Position numbers and translations under genes: made by a program. From Streptomyces sp. YIM 121038 (GTDB taxonomy: Bacteria; Actinomycetota; Actinomycetes; Streptomycetales; Streptomycetaceae): 64,000 nucleotides of DNA. Within the stretch, counting starts at the first letter, position 1; each line of letters starts with the position of its first letter. Of the stretch, positions 37,360 to 45,244 are shown one piece after another. The stretch lies in contig NZ_CP030771.1 in assembly GCF_006088715.1 (NCBI RefSeq), positions 5,847,501 to 5,911,500 on the forward strand. Reading direction: 5' to 3'. The notes beneath the pieces are model-generated. The model was not told where the DNA came from. It saw only the letters and a list, made by a program, of their open reading frames with translations, and did no database searches.

Positions 37360-38048
37360 CCCCACACATCAGGGTGCTTGTCGTGGACGACCAGTTCCTC
37401 ATCCGCGCCGGGCTCGTCGGTGTGCTGCGGGCCGCGTCCGGCATCGAGGTCGTCGGGGAGGCGGGCGACGGCGCGGAGGCCGTGGAGCTGGCCGCGGCGA
37501 CCCGGCCCGACGTGATCCTCATGGACATCCGGATGCCCGGCATGAACGGCATCACGGCCACCGAGCGCATCCTGGCCGCGGCCCCCGACCCGGCGCCGCG
37601 CGTCCTGGTCCTGACCACCTTCGACCTCGACGAGTACGTGTACGGGGCGCTGCGCGCGGGCGCGTCCGGGTTCCTGCTCAAGGACTCGGGGCCGGAGCGG
37701 CTGCTCGCCGCGGTGGCGGCGGTCGGCAGCGGTGACGCGCTGTTCGCGCCGAGCGTCACGCGCCGTCTTGTGGAGGCGTTCGCCTCGCGGCCCGGGAGCA
37801 CCCCGCTGGTGGGCGCCGAGTCGCCGCCGGGTCTGGAGTCCCTGACGGGCCGGGAGCTGGAGGTGCTCAGGCTGATAGCGCGCGGCCTGTCGAACGCCGA
37901 CATAGCGGACCGCCTGTACATCAGCGAGGCGACCGTCAAGACGCATCTGAACCGCACGATGAACAAGCTGGACATCGACAGCAGGGCCCAGGCCGTGGTG
38001 ATGGCCTATGAGTCGGGCCTGGTCACCCCGGGCGACCAGGACCTCTGA
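37356..38048 (+). CDS. NarL/LuxR-family response regulator
   Basis: A 230-residue regulator: receiver domain with VLVVDDQFLIRAG, phospho-acceptor Asp57 in VILMDIRMPG and Lys in GFLLKDSGPE; LuxR HTH at about 160-225 (LTGRELEVLRLIARGLSNAD, then ATVKTHLNRTMNKL). Translationally coupled to the kinase at 36199, its cognate partner. Targets unknown; the adjacent secreted-protein/HTH cluster is a possible regulon (weak inference). Confidence 0.92.
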   Translation: MTPHIRVLVVDDQFLIRAGLVGVLRAASGIEVVGEAGDGAEAVELAAATRPDVILMDIRMPGMNGITATERILAAAPDPAPRVLVLTTFDLDEYVYGALRAGASGFLLKDSGPERLLAAVAAVGSGDALFAPSVTRRLVEAFASRPGSTPLVGAESPPGLESLTGRELEVLRLIARGLSNADIADRLYISEATVKTHLNRTMNKLDIDSRAQAVVMAYESGLVTPGDQDL

Positions 38049-38064
38049 CCGCGCGGGGGACGGG

Positions 38065-38098
38065 GCGGTCCGCCCTCTCCCCCGGGAGGGCGGACCGC
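38065..38098. terminator. bidirectional terminator
   Basis: GCGGTCCGCCCTC (38065-38077) and its exact complement (38086-38098) with an eight-base loop, between the regulator and the convergent secreted-protein gene. Confidence 0.85.
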
Positions 38099-38116
38099 GG
38101 CTCGGGGACCGGCCGT

Positions 38117-38509
38117 TCAGCAGGTCACGGTCTTGTCGTAGGAGCCGAAGGGCCAGCTGTGGCGCGCCCAGGCGCGGTGCTTGAGCGAGTGGCAGCGCGA
38201 GTCGGGGCCGTGCTTGACGACGATCTTCACGCGCATGACGCGGCCGCAGTTGTTGGTGGCGGTGGCGGAGCGTCCGTTGACGGACCGCTGGACGCAGGCG
38301 GGCGCGGTGCCCTGCGGCGCGGCCTCGGACCGGACGACGGCGGCCGGGCCCCGGTCGGGCGCGGCGGCCGCGTCCGGGCCGAGGGCGAGGCCGCCGCCCA
38401 GGAGCGCGGTCGCGGCGAGACCGAAGGCGGCGGCCCGGGCGCGGCGGCGGGCCCTGGGGCCCCAGCCGGTGTCCGTGGTGTCGGACGGCATGCGTGAGGT
38501 GCTGGTCAT
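38117..38509 (-). CDS. small secreted four-cysteine protein, tendamistat-like
   Basis: A 130-residue precursor. A long signal region (RARRRARAA followed by a hydrophobic stretch and ALGPDAAAAP) precedes a mature domain of about 75 residues with four Cys. Their spacing of 16, 18 and 24 parallels the 16, 18 and 28 of Streptomyces alpha-amylase inhibitors (tendamistat family), and neighbouring features such as ACV at the first Cys, NNCG at the second and VKIVV also correspond. The inhibitory Trp-Arg-Tyr triplet is absent (Gly-Arg-Ser at the same place), so amylase inhibition is unlikely. The fold call is inference. It is divergent from the HTH gene at 38806. Confidence 0.65.
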   Translation of the reverse strand: MTSTSRMPSDTTDTGWGPRARRRARAAAFGLAATALLGGGLALGPDAAAAPDRGPAAVVRSEAAPQGTAPACVQRSVNGRSATATNNCGRVMRVKIVVKHGPDSRCHSLKHRAWARHSWPFGSYDKTVTC

Positions 38510-38805
38510 GGGTGTTCTCCCCCGTGGATGTGGTGCCGCGAGATGCGGCGTTCTCGACTGTGCCGAGCGGAATCGGTCAACAGCCAGAGCGGCTGGTCCC
38601 GGTGGGTGTCCTTGGGATGTCCCACCCGCTGAGCTGCGGGGGAGTGTCGGGCGTGGGCGCGGGCGTGGGACGTGGGACGCGGCGGAAGTGGCTTGTTCGA
38701 ACGCGTGGAAAGGCCGCCGGGGAACTGGAATTGGTGCATCCACCGTCTTTCGGAACACAAGGGGCGATGCGCCCGGGGAACCTTGCGACGCGTCCGGGGG
38801 ACACC

Positions 38806-39612
38806 ATGCCGCGTTGGAAAGAGCTGCCCGCGCAGCTGGGGGAGGAGGAGCGCCAGCTCCTCGTCCAGTTACGGCGGTTGAAGGACCACAGTGGGCTCAG
38901 CCTGGCGTCGCTCGGCGCCAAGACGTCGTACAGCGGCTCCTCGTGGGAGCGGTATCTGAACGGCAAGAAGCCCGTGCCGCGTGCGGCGGTCGAGGAGCTG
39001 GCCCAGGTGTGCGGCGCGGATCCGACCCGGCTGCTCGTCCTGCACGAGGTGGCACGGGCGGCGGACGGGCCCGGGGAGCCGCGGGACGGCGGGGCCGGGG
39101 CGGTGGGGCCCGCGGCGGCGGCCGGGCCGGTGACACGTGCGAGCGAGCCGCCCGGCCCACCTGGTCCGCCCGGTCCGGCCGCCGCCGCGCCGCCCGGGGT
39201 CCGCACCGTGCGGCTGCGGTCCGCGCTCGCCGGCCTGGCGCTCGCGGTGGCCGTCGCGTTCACGGGCGGCCTGCTCGCCGGGCAGGCGTTCACGGGGGAC
39301 GAGGGCGACACGGGGCGCGGCGTGTTCTCGTACGCGCAGAAGCGGACGTACACGTGTGAGGACGGCCGTGCCGACGGCGTGCGGTACGCCGGGTACGCGA
39401 CGACGGCCACCGCGATCCTCGACCGGGGGAGCAGCGGCTGGGAGGTCGTCGAGGCGCAGTGTCTGCTGAGGGCGCACGGCTTCGGCGCCGGGAAGGTCGA
39501 CGGGGCGTACGGCGACGGGACGAAGGCCGCCGTCAAGCGCTTCCAGCGCGCGCGGGACCTGGTGGCCGACGGGATCGTCGGCCCGGACACCTGGGGAGCG
39601 CTGCGCAAGTGA
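38806..39612 (+). CDS. HTH membrane protein with external peptidoglycan-binding domain
   Basis: A 268-residue protein. A cytoplasmic XRE-like HTH (about residues 20-80: GLSLASLGAKTSYSGSSWER then YLNGKKPVPR) is followed by a Pro/Gly/Ala linker, one membrane helix (about 137-160) and an extracellular peptidoglycan-binding type 1 domain (about 205-268: EAQCLLRAHGFGAGKVDGAYGD; FQRARDLVADGIVGPDTWGAL). This suggests a one-component wall sensor. ATG at 38806 follows GGGGGAC and matches the MPRWK start of the paralogue at 42367. The next gene overlaps by GTGA. Confidence 0.82.
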   Translation: MPRWKELPAQLGEEERQLLVQLRRLKDHSGLSLASLGAKTSYSGSSWERYLNGKKPVPRAAVEELAQVCGADPTRLLVLHEVARAADGPGEPRDGGAGAVGPAAAAGPVTRASEPPGPPGPPGPAAAAPPGVRTVRLRSALAGLALAVAVAFTGGLLAGQAFTGDEGDTGRGVFSYAQKRTYTCEDGRADGVRYAGYATTATAILDRGSSGWEVVEAQCLLRAHGFGAGKVDGAYGDGTKAAVKRFQRARDLVADGIVGPDTWGALRK

Positions 39613-40523
39613 AGGGGCGCGGGGAACGGGGCGGGCCGCGGTCGGTGCCGCCGCCCGCGTCTCTGCCGCTGGCCGAGGCCCTGCGGGAGCTGCGGGAGCG
39701 CACGGGGCTGAGCCTGGAGGCCCTCGGCCGCAGGACCGCGTACAGCAAGTCGTCCTGGGAGCGGTACCTCAACGGCAAGAAGCCCGCGCCGCGCAAGGCC
39801 GTCGTCGCACTGTGCGCGCTCGCGGGCGAGCCGCCGGGCCGCCTGCTCGCGCTGTGGGACCTGGCGGACGCGGCGTGGAGCGGGCGGTCGGCGCGGGGGG
39901 ACGGGGCGGGCGAAGGGGCGGGCGAAGGGGACCGGCGCGCCGAAGGGCGGGCGGCGGACGCCCCCGGCACACTCATCGGTCCGGCCGGTCCGGCCGGGGC
40001 CCCGTCGGACGGGGGCGCGGGCGGGCGGCGCCGCTGGACCGCGCTCGCGCTCGGCGTCGCCGCCGTCGCGGTGGTCGCGGGCGGCATGACGGCCGGGCTC
40101 GCCGCCACGGGCGACCGCGACCGGCGCGCCCAGGTGGAGACCGAGGCCGCGCCCGGCCCGTACGAGCCGCGCTGCGTCGGCGCGGCCTGCGAGGGCGAGC
40201 AGCCGCAGCGGATGGGCTGCGGCGGCCCGGGGCAGGTGGTGTCGCTCGCCACCCGCTCCTTCGCCCCCGAGCGCCGGGTCGAACTGCGCGTGGGCAAGGC
40301 GTGCAACGCGGTGTGGGCGCGGGCCACCGGACTCCTCCCGGGGGACCGCGTGGTGGTCTCGCTGCCGGGCGCGCGGGCGAAGGAGCTGCGGGCGGACAAG
40401 GCCGGGGACAGCCATCGGTATCTGGCCACGTCCATGACGGCCCTCAAGGGCGCCGACCCGGCGTCTACGAAGGTGTGCGTGACGTTCGCGAGCACCGCGA
40501 AGAAGACCTGCTTCTCCGGCTGA
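39609..40523 (+). CDS. HTH membrane protein with external DUF2690 domain
   Basis: A 304-residue paralogue of the preceding gene. The HTH spans about residues 18-80 (GLSLEALGRRTAYSKSSWER then YLNGKKPAPR), with a linker, one membrane helix (about 143-166) and an exported DUF2690 domain (about 180-304) with Cys pairs in RCVGAACEGEQPQRMGCGG and two late Cys. DUF2690 is a Cys-containing actinobacterial domain of unknown function. GTG at 39609 overlaps the previous stop, so the two proteins are made together. Confidence 0.8.
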   Translation: MKGRGERGGPRSVPPPASLPLAEALRELRERTGLSLEALGRRTAYSKSSWERYLNGKKPAPRKAVVALCALAGEPPGRLLALWDLADAAWSGRSARGDGAGEGAGEGDRRAEGRAADAPGTLIGPAGPAGAPSDGGAGGRRRWTALALGVAAVAVVAGGMTAGLAATGDRDRRAQVETEAAPGPYEPRCVGAACEGEQPQRMGCGGPGQVVSLATRSFAPERRVELRVGKACNAVWARATGLLPGDRVVVSLPGARAKELRADKAGDSHRYLATSMTALKGADPASTKVCVTFASTAKKTCFSG

Positions 40524-40854
40524 GCGCCAAGGATCCCCAGTTCAGGGCCGTATCGATGGTGCAGGACGGCGCCCGTCCTCTCCCCCGTGGGAGGACGGGC
40601 GCCGCCGTACGTCCGGGAGCGGGACGCCCGCTCGCCGTGTGTCTCAAGCGTCGTGGACACGCCATCTTCGCTTCAAGGGCGGCCGGTTCCCTGTGGCACG
40701 GAAGTGACCATTCCGCAACGGTGTGCGGGGCCCGCAACGGCTGCGCGACGACCTGGCCGACGAGGCCCGTGGCGCAGGAACCAAACAGGGCTGTTCCCCC
40801 GTCACGTGACAAACCGGATATCGGAGAACCAGGGCGCGCGAGGAGGGATGGACG
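40524..40854. other. 331-base intergenic region with terminator
   Basis: It holds the terminator at 40567-40604 and then about 250 bases without a recognised gene, presumably the promoter of the HTH gene at 40855. Confidence 0.3.
40567..40604. terminator. terminator after the HTH-DUF2690 gene
   Basis: CGGCGCCCGTCCTC (40567-40580) pairs exactly with 40591-40604; ten-base loop. Confidence 0.8.
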
Positions 40855-41418
40855 ATGGGTGCGCGCGCGAGCGCCTGGCAGCCGCTGCCGGAGGAACTGC
40901 CGCCGGAGGTGCGGGACTTCGTGGAGCGGCTGCGGCTGCTCAAGGACCGTACGGGACTGAGCCTCGTCGGGCTCGGCGAGCGGACCTCATACAGCAAGTC
41001 CTCCTGGCAGCGTTACCTCAACGCCCGGCAGCCCCCGCCCCGGCAGGCCGTGCTCGCCCTGTGCCGGGTCGCGGGCGCGGACGCCGCCCGGCTGCTCGCG
41101 GCCCGGGACCTCGCGGTGCGGAGGTGGCCGCGCGACGGCGCGGCCGCCGCGCCCGGCACGGAACCGAAGACACCGGCACCGGCACCGGCACCGGTGCCGG
41201 TGCCGGTGCCGTCACGGTCGGCGGCCCGGGTGCCGGTCCCCGTGCGGCGGGTGGCGGCGCCCTCCTGGCGCCTGGTGGCCTGCTCCGCCCTCGCCGTGGC
41301 CGTGCTGCTGCTCGTGACCCTGCTGTGGGTCGTCTCGCAGCTGACGGCCGCCCGGGGCGAGGACCGCGACGGCCGGGGGAGTCCCGGGCCCGCGGAGTCC
41401 GGGCGGCCGCCGCGCGGA
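40855..41418 (+). CDS. HTH membrane protein, C-terminal domain lost and no stop of its own
   Basis: The third HTH paralogue: XRE-like HTH at about residues 15-85 (GLSLVGLGERTSYSKSSWQR), a Pro/Ala/Val linker and one membrane helix (about 140-163). About residue 188 the sequence stops looking like protein and runs antisense through the secreted-protein gene at 41419-41979. The frame stays open for 2.8 kb and enters the fourth HTH gene at 42367 in phase, giving a formal 937-residue ORF. The 3' end given here is where homology ends, not a stop codon. GGAGG before ATG/GTG near 40855 supports translation. A decayed gene is likely. Confidence 0.5.
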
Positions 41419-41979
41419 TCAGTCGAACGACTTGTACGCGGCCTTCCGCCACTGGCCGTGGACCTTCACGTAGTACGTGCCCTGGAGGCGCTTGAAGGCG
41501 ACGGTGTGCCGGTAGCCCATGAACAGGACCGTGCCGTCCGGCTCCGGACCGGACAGCGAGTTGTCGGCGTCGCCGAACGTCTCCTTGCCGACGACGCCGT
41601 CGACGTCCTCCAGGTCCTCGTGCTTCTGCCACCAGAACGTCGCGGACTCCGTGCGCTCCTCGAAGTGTCCCGTGATGTCCGACTTCCTGAAGGTGTGCAG
41701 CCCGCCGCCGCTGTCGCGCCACTTGGCGCCGTCCGCGTACAGGACCGTCTGCCACAGGGCGGTGGCGTCGCTGTTGGTGCTGTGGCTGTCGATGGACAGG
41801 GTGCCCTCGTCGCCCCAGTCGTTGTACGCGTAACCGCTGCCGTCGATGACGCGCGGCGCGGCGGCGGTGGCGAGCGGGGCGGTGGCGGCGAGCGCGACGC
41901 CGGCGCCCGCGGCGACGGAGGCGGCGGCGGTGAGCAGCCGCCGGGTCCTCCGGCCGCCGGTGGTCGTGGTGCGGTGCAT
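41419..41979 (-). CDS. small secreted protein of unknown function
   Basis: A 186-residue precursor. A twin-basic start (GGRRTRRLL) and Ala-rich hydrophobic core lead to a TAAA-type cleavage site near residue 37. The mature 150 residues are rich in aromatic and acidic residues (SGYAYNDWGDEGTLSIDS; TFWWQKHEDLEDVDG; MGYRHTVAFKRLQGTYYVKV) and look like a compact beta protein without Cys. Family not recognised. ATG at 41979 is behind GGGGGA. Like the four-Cys protein at 38117 it is divergent from an HTH-DUF gene, so each may be paired with its neighbouring regulator. Confidence 0.75.
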   Translation of the reverse strand: MHRTTTTGGRRTRRLLTAAASVAAGAGVALAATAPLATAAAPRVIDGSGYAYNDWGDEGTLSIDSHSTNSDATALWQTVLYADGAKWRDSGGGLHTFRKSDITGHFEERTESATFWWQKHEDLEDVDGVVGKETFGDADNSLSGPEPDGTVLFMGYRHTVAFKRLQGTYYVKVHGQWRKAAYKSFD

Positions 41980-42366
41980 GGAAATCCCCCGTGGTGTGTT
42001 CTGGTTCGGCCTGTTTCGGCCGGGTCCGGCACGGATGTGCCGCGTTCGATCCTTCGTTACGGAGGCACTCAGCAAAAGGGTCAAGTGGCGCATCCGGGAC
42101 GGTTCCGGGACGTCCCGGCTCGGGACCTGGGGTTCCGCATCGTGCAACGGGATGTCGATGGGACACTGTGCGTCGACCGCGGAGCGTGCGACGGGGCGCA
42201 TCTGGCCCATATGCTCCCGTGCGCCCCCAATCCGGGAACTGTCATCCTGGCTTGGCGCATCTCTCTGGGTAGTCCAGATCCGGAGCGTTCGGGGGCTTGT
42301 ACGGGGCACTGGGCCAGGGAGCACGATGCGTGGAGTACTTGCACGCACGGGGGGATTGGGGGAGCG
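41980..42366. other. 387-base divergent intergenic region
   Basis: Promoters of the secreted-protein gene and the HTH gene at 42367 must lie here. No hairpin or operator stands out. Its base composition is less G+C-rich than the flanks. Confidence 0.3.
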
Positions 42367-43668
42367 ATGCCTCGTTGGAAAGCGCTGCCGGACGACCTCG
42401 ACCCACAGGTCAGGGAGTTCGCGAGCCAGCTGCGCAGACTCGTCGACAACAGCGGGCTCAGCATCGCCGCGGTGGCGGACAGGACCGGCTACAGCAAGAC
42501 GTCCTGGGAGCGCTATCTGAACGGGCGGCTGCTCGCCCCCAAGGGCGCCGTCGTCGCGCTCGCCGAAGTCACCGGCACGCCCGCCGTGCACCTCGTCACG
42601 CTGTGGGAGCTCGCGGAGCGCGCCTGGAGCCGTTCCGAGATGCGGCACGACATGACGATGCAGGCCATCCGCATCTCCCAGGCCCGCGCGGCCCTCGGCG
42701 AACTCGGCACGCCCGACCCGCCCAAGGGCAAGAGCGGCTCCGGCAAGGCCCGGGGCGGCGTCGGGGCGGTCACCGGTGTGGCGGGCCCCGCCGGGGTGTC
42801 CCCGACGGTGCCGCCGCGCCAGGAGAGCGCGCGGTACGGGGCCCGGACGGCGGCGCAGCCCGGGGCGGGTGCGGGCCCTGCTGTGTCGTCGGCGTCCTCT
42901 GTGCCCTCAGTGCCCTCTGTGTCCTCTGGGCCTTCCGCGCCGTCCGTGCCTTCCGCTTCCGCGTCTTCCGCCGCGTTCCCCGCCCCCTCCGCGTCCGCCT
43001 CGTCGCCGTCCTCCGCCCCGTCCTCGTACGAGGCGTCGGCGACACCGCCCACCGCGGCGGCCTCCGCGCACGCCTCGGCCGCGACGTCGTACGGCGGCGG
43101 GGCGCGGGGCGTGACCACGGTCCCCGCGGGCCCCGACGGGAAGTCGCCCGACGGGCAGCGGCGCAAGCGGAAGCTGACGATGTTCCTCGCGGGCGTCGTC
43201 GGCGCGCTCGTCGTCATAGGGGCGGCCGCGTTCCTCACCGGCGTCGGCAGGGGCGACAAGGACGACGGCAAGGCCAAGCCGTCCCCCACCCCCACCACGG
43301 CCACGGCGGACCTGCCCGCCGGGGTCGAGTGCAGCGGGGCCGCGTGCGCGGGCAAGGACCCCGAGAACATGGGCTGCGGCGGCGAGTTCGCCCGGACGAC
43401 GGCCCGGGTGACCGTCGGCACGAAGACCCTCGTCGAGGTGCGCTACAGCAAGACCTGCGGGGCCGCGTGGGCGCGGATCACCCAGGCGAAGCCCGGGGAC
43501 AAGGTGCAGATCAAGGGGGCGGACGCGGGGGCCGCGGGGCGGCAGAGCGGGACGGTGGCCGGGGCCGCGGACGTCGACGCGTACACGCCCATGGTGGCGG
43601 TCAAGTCGGGTACGCAGGCCAAGGCCTGCGCGACGCTGGCTTCGGGGGAGCGGGCCTGCACGCAGTAG
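42367..43668 (+). CDS. HTH membrane protein with external DUF2690 domain (long linker)
   Basis: A 433-residue fourth paralogue. HTH about residues 10-80 (GLSIAAVADRTGYSKTSWER), then a long Ala/Ser/Pro-rich disordered linker (about 130-250, with SVPSVPSVSS repeats), a membrane helix (about 270-293) and an exported DUF2690 domain (about 315-433: VECSGAACAGKDPENMGCGG, then Cys in SKTCGAAW). ATG at 42367 follows GGGGGAG. Linker length and repeats differ strongly from the paralogue at 39609 while the two end domains are conserved. Confidence 0.82.
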   Translation: MPRWKALPDDLDPQVREFASQLRRLVDNSGLSIAAVADRTGYSKTSWERYLNGRLLAPKGAVVALAEVTGTPAVHLVTLWELAERAWSRSEMRHDMTMQAIRISQARAALGELGTPDPPKGKSGSGKARGGVGAVTGVAGPAGVSPTVPPRQESARYGARTAAQPGAGAGPAVSSASSVPSVPSVSSGPSAPSVPSASASSAAFPAPSASASSPSSAPSSYEASATPPTAAASAHASAATSYGGGARGVTTVPAGPDGKSPDGQRRKRKLTMFLAGVVGALVVIGAAAFLTGVGRGDKDDGKAKPSPTPTTATADLPAGVECSGAACAGKDPENMGCGGEFARTTARVTVGTKTLVEVRYSKTCGAAWARITQAKPGDKVQIKGADAGAAGRQSGTVAGAADVDAYTPMVAVKSGTQAKACATLASGERACTQ

Positions 43669-43799
43669 CTGCCGCTTGCTGAACGGGGGCTTGGCCGGGG
43701 CGGGGCCTCGCGGGGCCGGGCTCGCCTGACGGGGCCGCACGGGGTTGGGCCTGCCTGGCGGGGCCTCACGGAGCCTGGCCCACCTGGCGGGGCCGGACC

Positions 43800-44335
43800 T
43801 TGTGCCCCGGCGTCGCCCCGCGGGGCTGGTCCCACCCGCCCGCCCCCGCCCGGCACGGCTCAGCCCTGCGGCCCCCGTCGGGTCCGGCTTCGCCTTGGCG
43901 GGCCTCTGCTGAACGGTTGCTCGGCGCCGGGGGCTGTGCCCACCCGTCCCGCCCTGCGGGACGATTGCCCACAGGGGCGCTGTCGGAGTTGGGTGCCGCG
44001 GGGTGGGCCCGCCGCCCGCCCCCGCCGGGGTGTTGGGTTCGGGGCACGGTGCCTGGGGCCTCGGCTGGCGAAGCGGGGGAGTTTCGGGTGGGTGGGTGGG
44101 AAAGTCCGCCGCGGTAGCGGCGGCACGGGCCCACGGGGTGGTGGCGCGTTGCGTCGGGGCCGGGCCTGGCAAGGCCGGGGTGATTCGGGTGGGTGGGTGG
44201 GGAAGGCTGCCGCGGTAGCGGCGGTACGGGCGCACGGGGCGGCAGCGCTCCGCGTCGGGGCCCGGCCCGGCAAGGCCAGGGAGTGCCGGGTGGGCGGGTG
44301 GGAGAGCCCCCGCCGCGCCAGCCGGAAATTGGCGG
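43800..44335. repeat. non-coding repeat element, copy 2 (101-bp tandem units)
   Basis: The 1.03 kb between 43669 and 44702 have no convincing gene. A leading block (43810-43980) closely matches 28800-28970, including the 20-base run CCCGCCCTGCGGGACGATTG. It is followed by units in which CCGCGGTAGCGGCGG recurs with period 101 (near 44108 and 44209), ending with a truncated unit near 44290-44325. It is shorter than copy 1. Orientation is the same in both copies. Confidence 0.8.
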
Positions 44336-44408
44336 AGCCCGAAGGGGAATGCAGGCCCCCGCGCCGGGCAGACGCACGGTACCCCCACGGGAGTGGTCAC
44401 ACCCCCAC

Positions 44409-44447
44409 GGCGGCCGCCACCCCCCCTCTCCCGAGGTGGCGGCCGCC
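44409..44447. terminator. GC hairpin downstream of the RsbW-like gene
   Basis: GGCGGCCGCCACC (44409-44421) pairs exactly with 44435-44447; thirteen-base loop. Candidate terminator for the gene ending at 44703 or boundary of the repeat element. Confidence 0.5.
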
Positions 44448-44702
44448 ACCCCCCAGCCCACCGCGCGGGCGCCCCCGCCCAAGGGCAACTGCCGCCCGCC
44501 GGAAGCACCGCAGCGAGGCCGGTCGGAATCCCCGCCGGACCCCACCCGACCGGGCCAAGACAGTCGGCCCCGGCCAGGGAGATCCGGCAAGGCAGCCGAC
44601 CCCCGGCTATGGGCGCGAGCCGACCCCGGCCAGGGGCCCCAGCCGCGCCCGGCCAAGGGCGCGAGTCCGAACCCGGCAGGGGCACGGCGCGGGGCAGCTC
44701 CT

Positions 44703-45146
44703 TTAGCCGGGCTTGAAGGCGCGGTGCATGACGAACGCGACGAGTGTCCCGCCGTGCCGGCTCGGACCGGCCCACCACTCGTCGGCGAGCCCGTCGATGA
44801 GGAGGAGTCCCCGGCCGTGGGCTTCGGTGGCTTCGGGTGCGCGCAGGCGGACGTGCGCGGGGCAGCCAGGATTGTGCACCTCGACGCGCAGGGCTTGGCC
44901 CACGCGGTACCAGTGGATGCGTACGTGCCAGGGTTCGTCGGCCTTCCCGTAGAGGATGGCGTTGGTGACCAGCTCCGAGACCATGAGCAAGCAGTCGTCC
45001 ACAGAGCACGTGAGCTGGTGTGGGGCGGTGAACTTGCGGAACCAGCGGCGTGCGTGGCCCACCGACTCCGGGACGGGGCAGAGGGTCATGCCGCCGAGGG
45101 GCTCGGGGGCGGGGCCGTCGTGGGAGGTGCCGTAGGTGCGCGTCAT
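44703..45146 (-). CDS. RsbW-like histidine-kinase-fold ATPase (anti-sigma type)
   Basis: A 147-residue stand-alone HATPase_c domain. The N-box is in LMVSELVTNAILYGK (about residues 55-70) and the G-box in HGRGLLLIDGLADEWW (about 110-126); no phospho-acceptor His domain is present. Streptomyces has many such proteins; some inhibit sigma-B-type factors, others have unknown partners. No sigma factor or anti-anti-sigma gene is adjacent. ATG at 45146 with AAGGGGAAG upstream. Two AGTGGC-N4-GCCACT operators lie just upstream, so the neighbouring GntR protein probably controls it. Confidence 0.8.
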   Translation of the reverse strand: MTRTYGTSHDGPAPEPLGGMTLCPVPESVGHARRWFRKFTAPHQLTCSVDDCLLMVSELVTNAILYGKADEPWHVRIHWYRVGQALRVEVHNPGCPAHVRLRAPEATEAHGRGLLLIDGLADEWWAGPSRHGGTLVAFVMHRAFKPG

Positions 45147-45159
45147 TGCGCTTCCCCTT

Positions 45160-45205
45160 CCGGTAAGTGGCCTTAGCCACTTACCGGATAGTGGCATTGG
45201 CCACT
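45160..45205. promoter_or_regulatory. tandem GntR operator sites
   Basis: AGTGGC-CTTA-GCCACT at 45166-45181, the core of a longer 12-bp-arm palindrome (45160-45187), and AGTGGC-ATTG-GCCACT at 45190-45205. The centres are 24 bases apart, on one face of the helix within about two turns. They lie between the GntR gene's stop and the ATPase start. Confidence 0.7.
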
Positions 45206-45244
45206 TCGAGCGGCAAGCGGTTCGGCGGAAGCCGCGCCCCCGAC

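Noticed and set aside
40855..43668. Single 937-residue protein
   Set aside because: Residues about 190-500 are the reverse complement of a well-supported secreted-protein gene and of intergenic DNA, and two complete HTH-membrane proteins would be joined.
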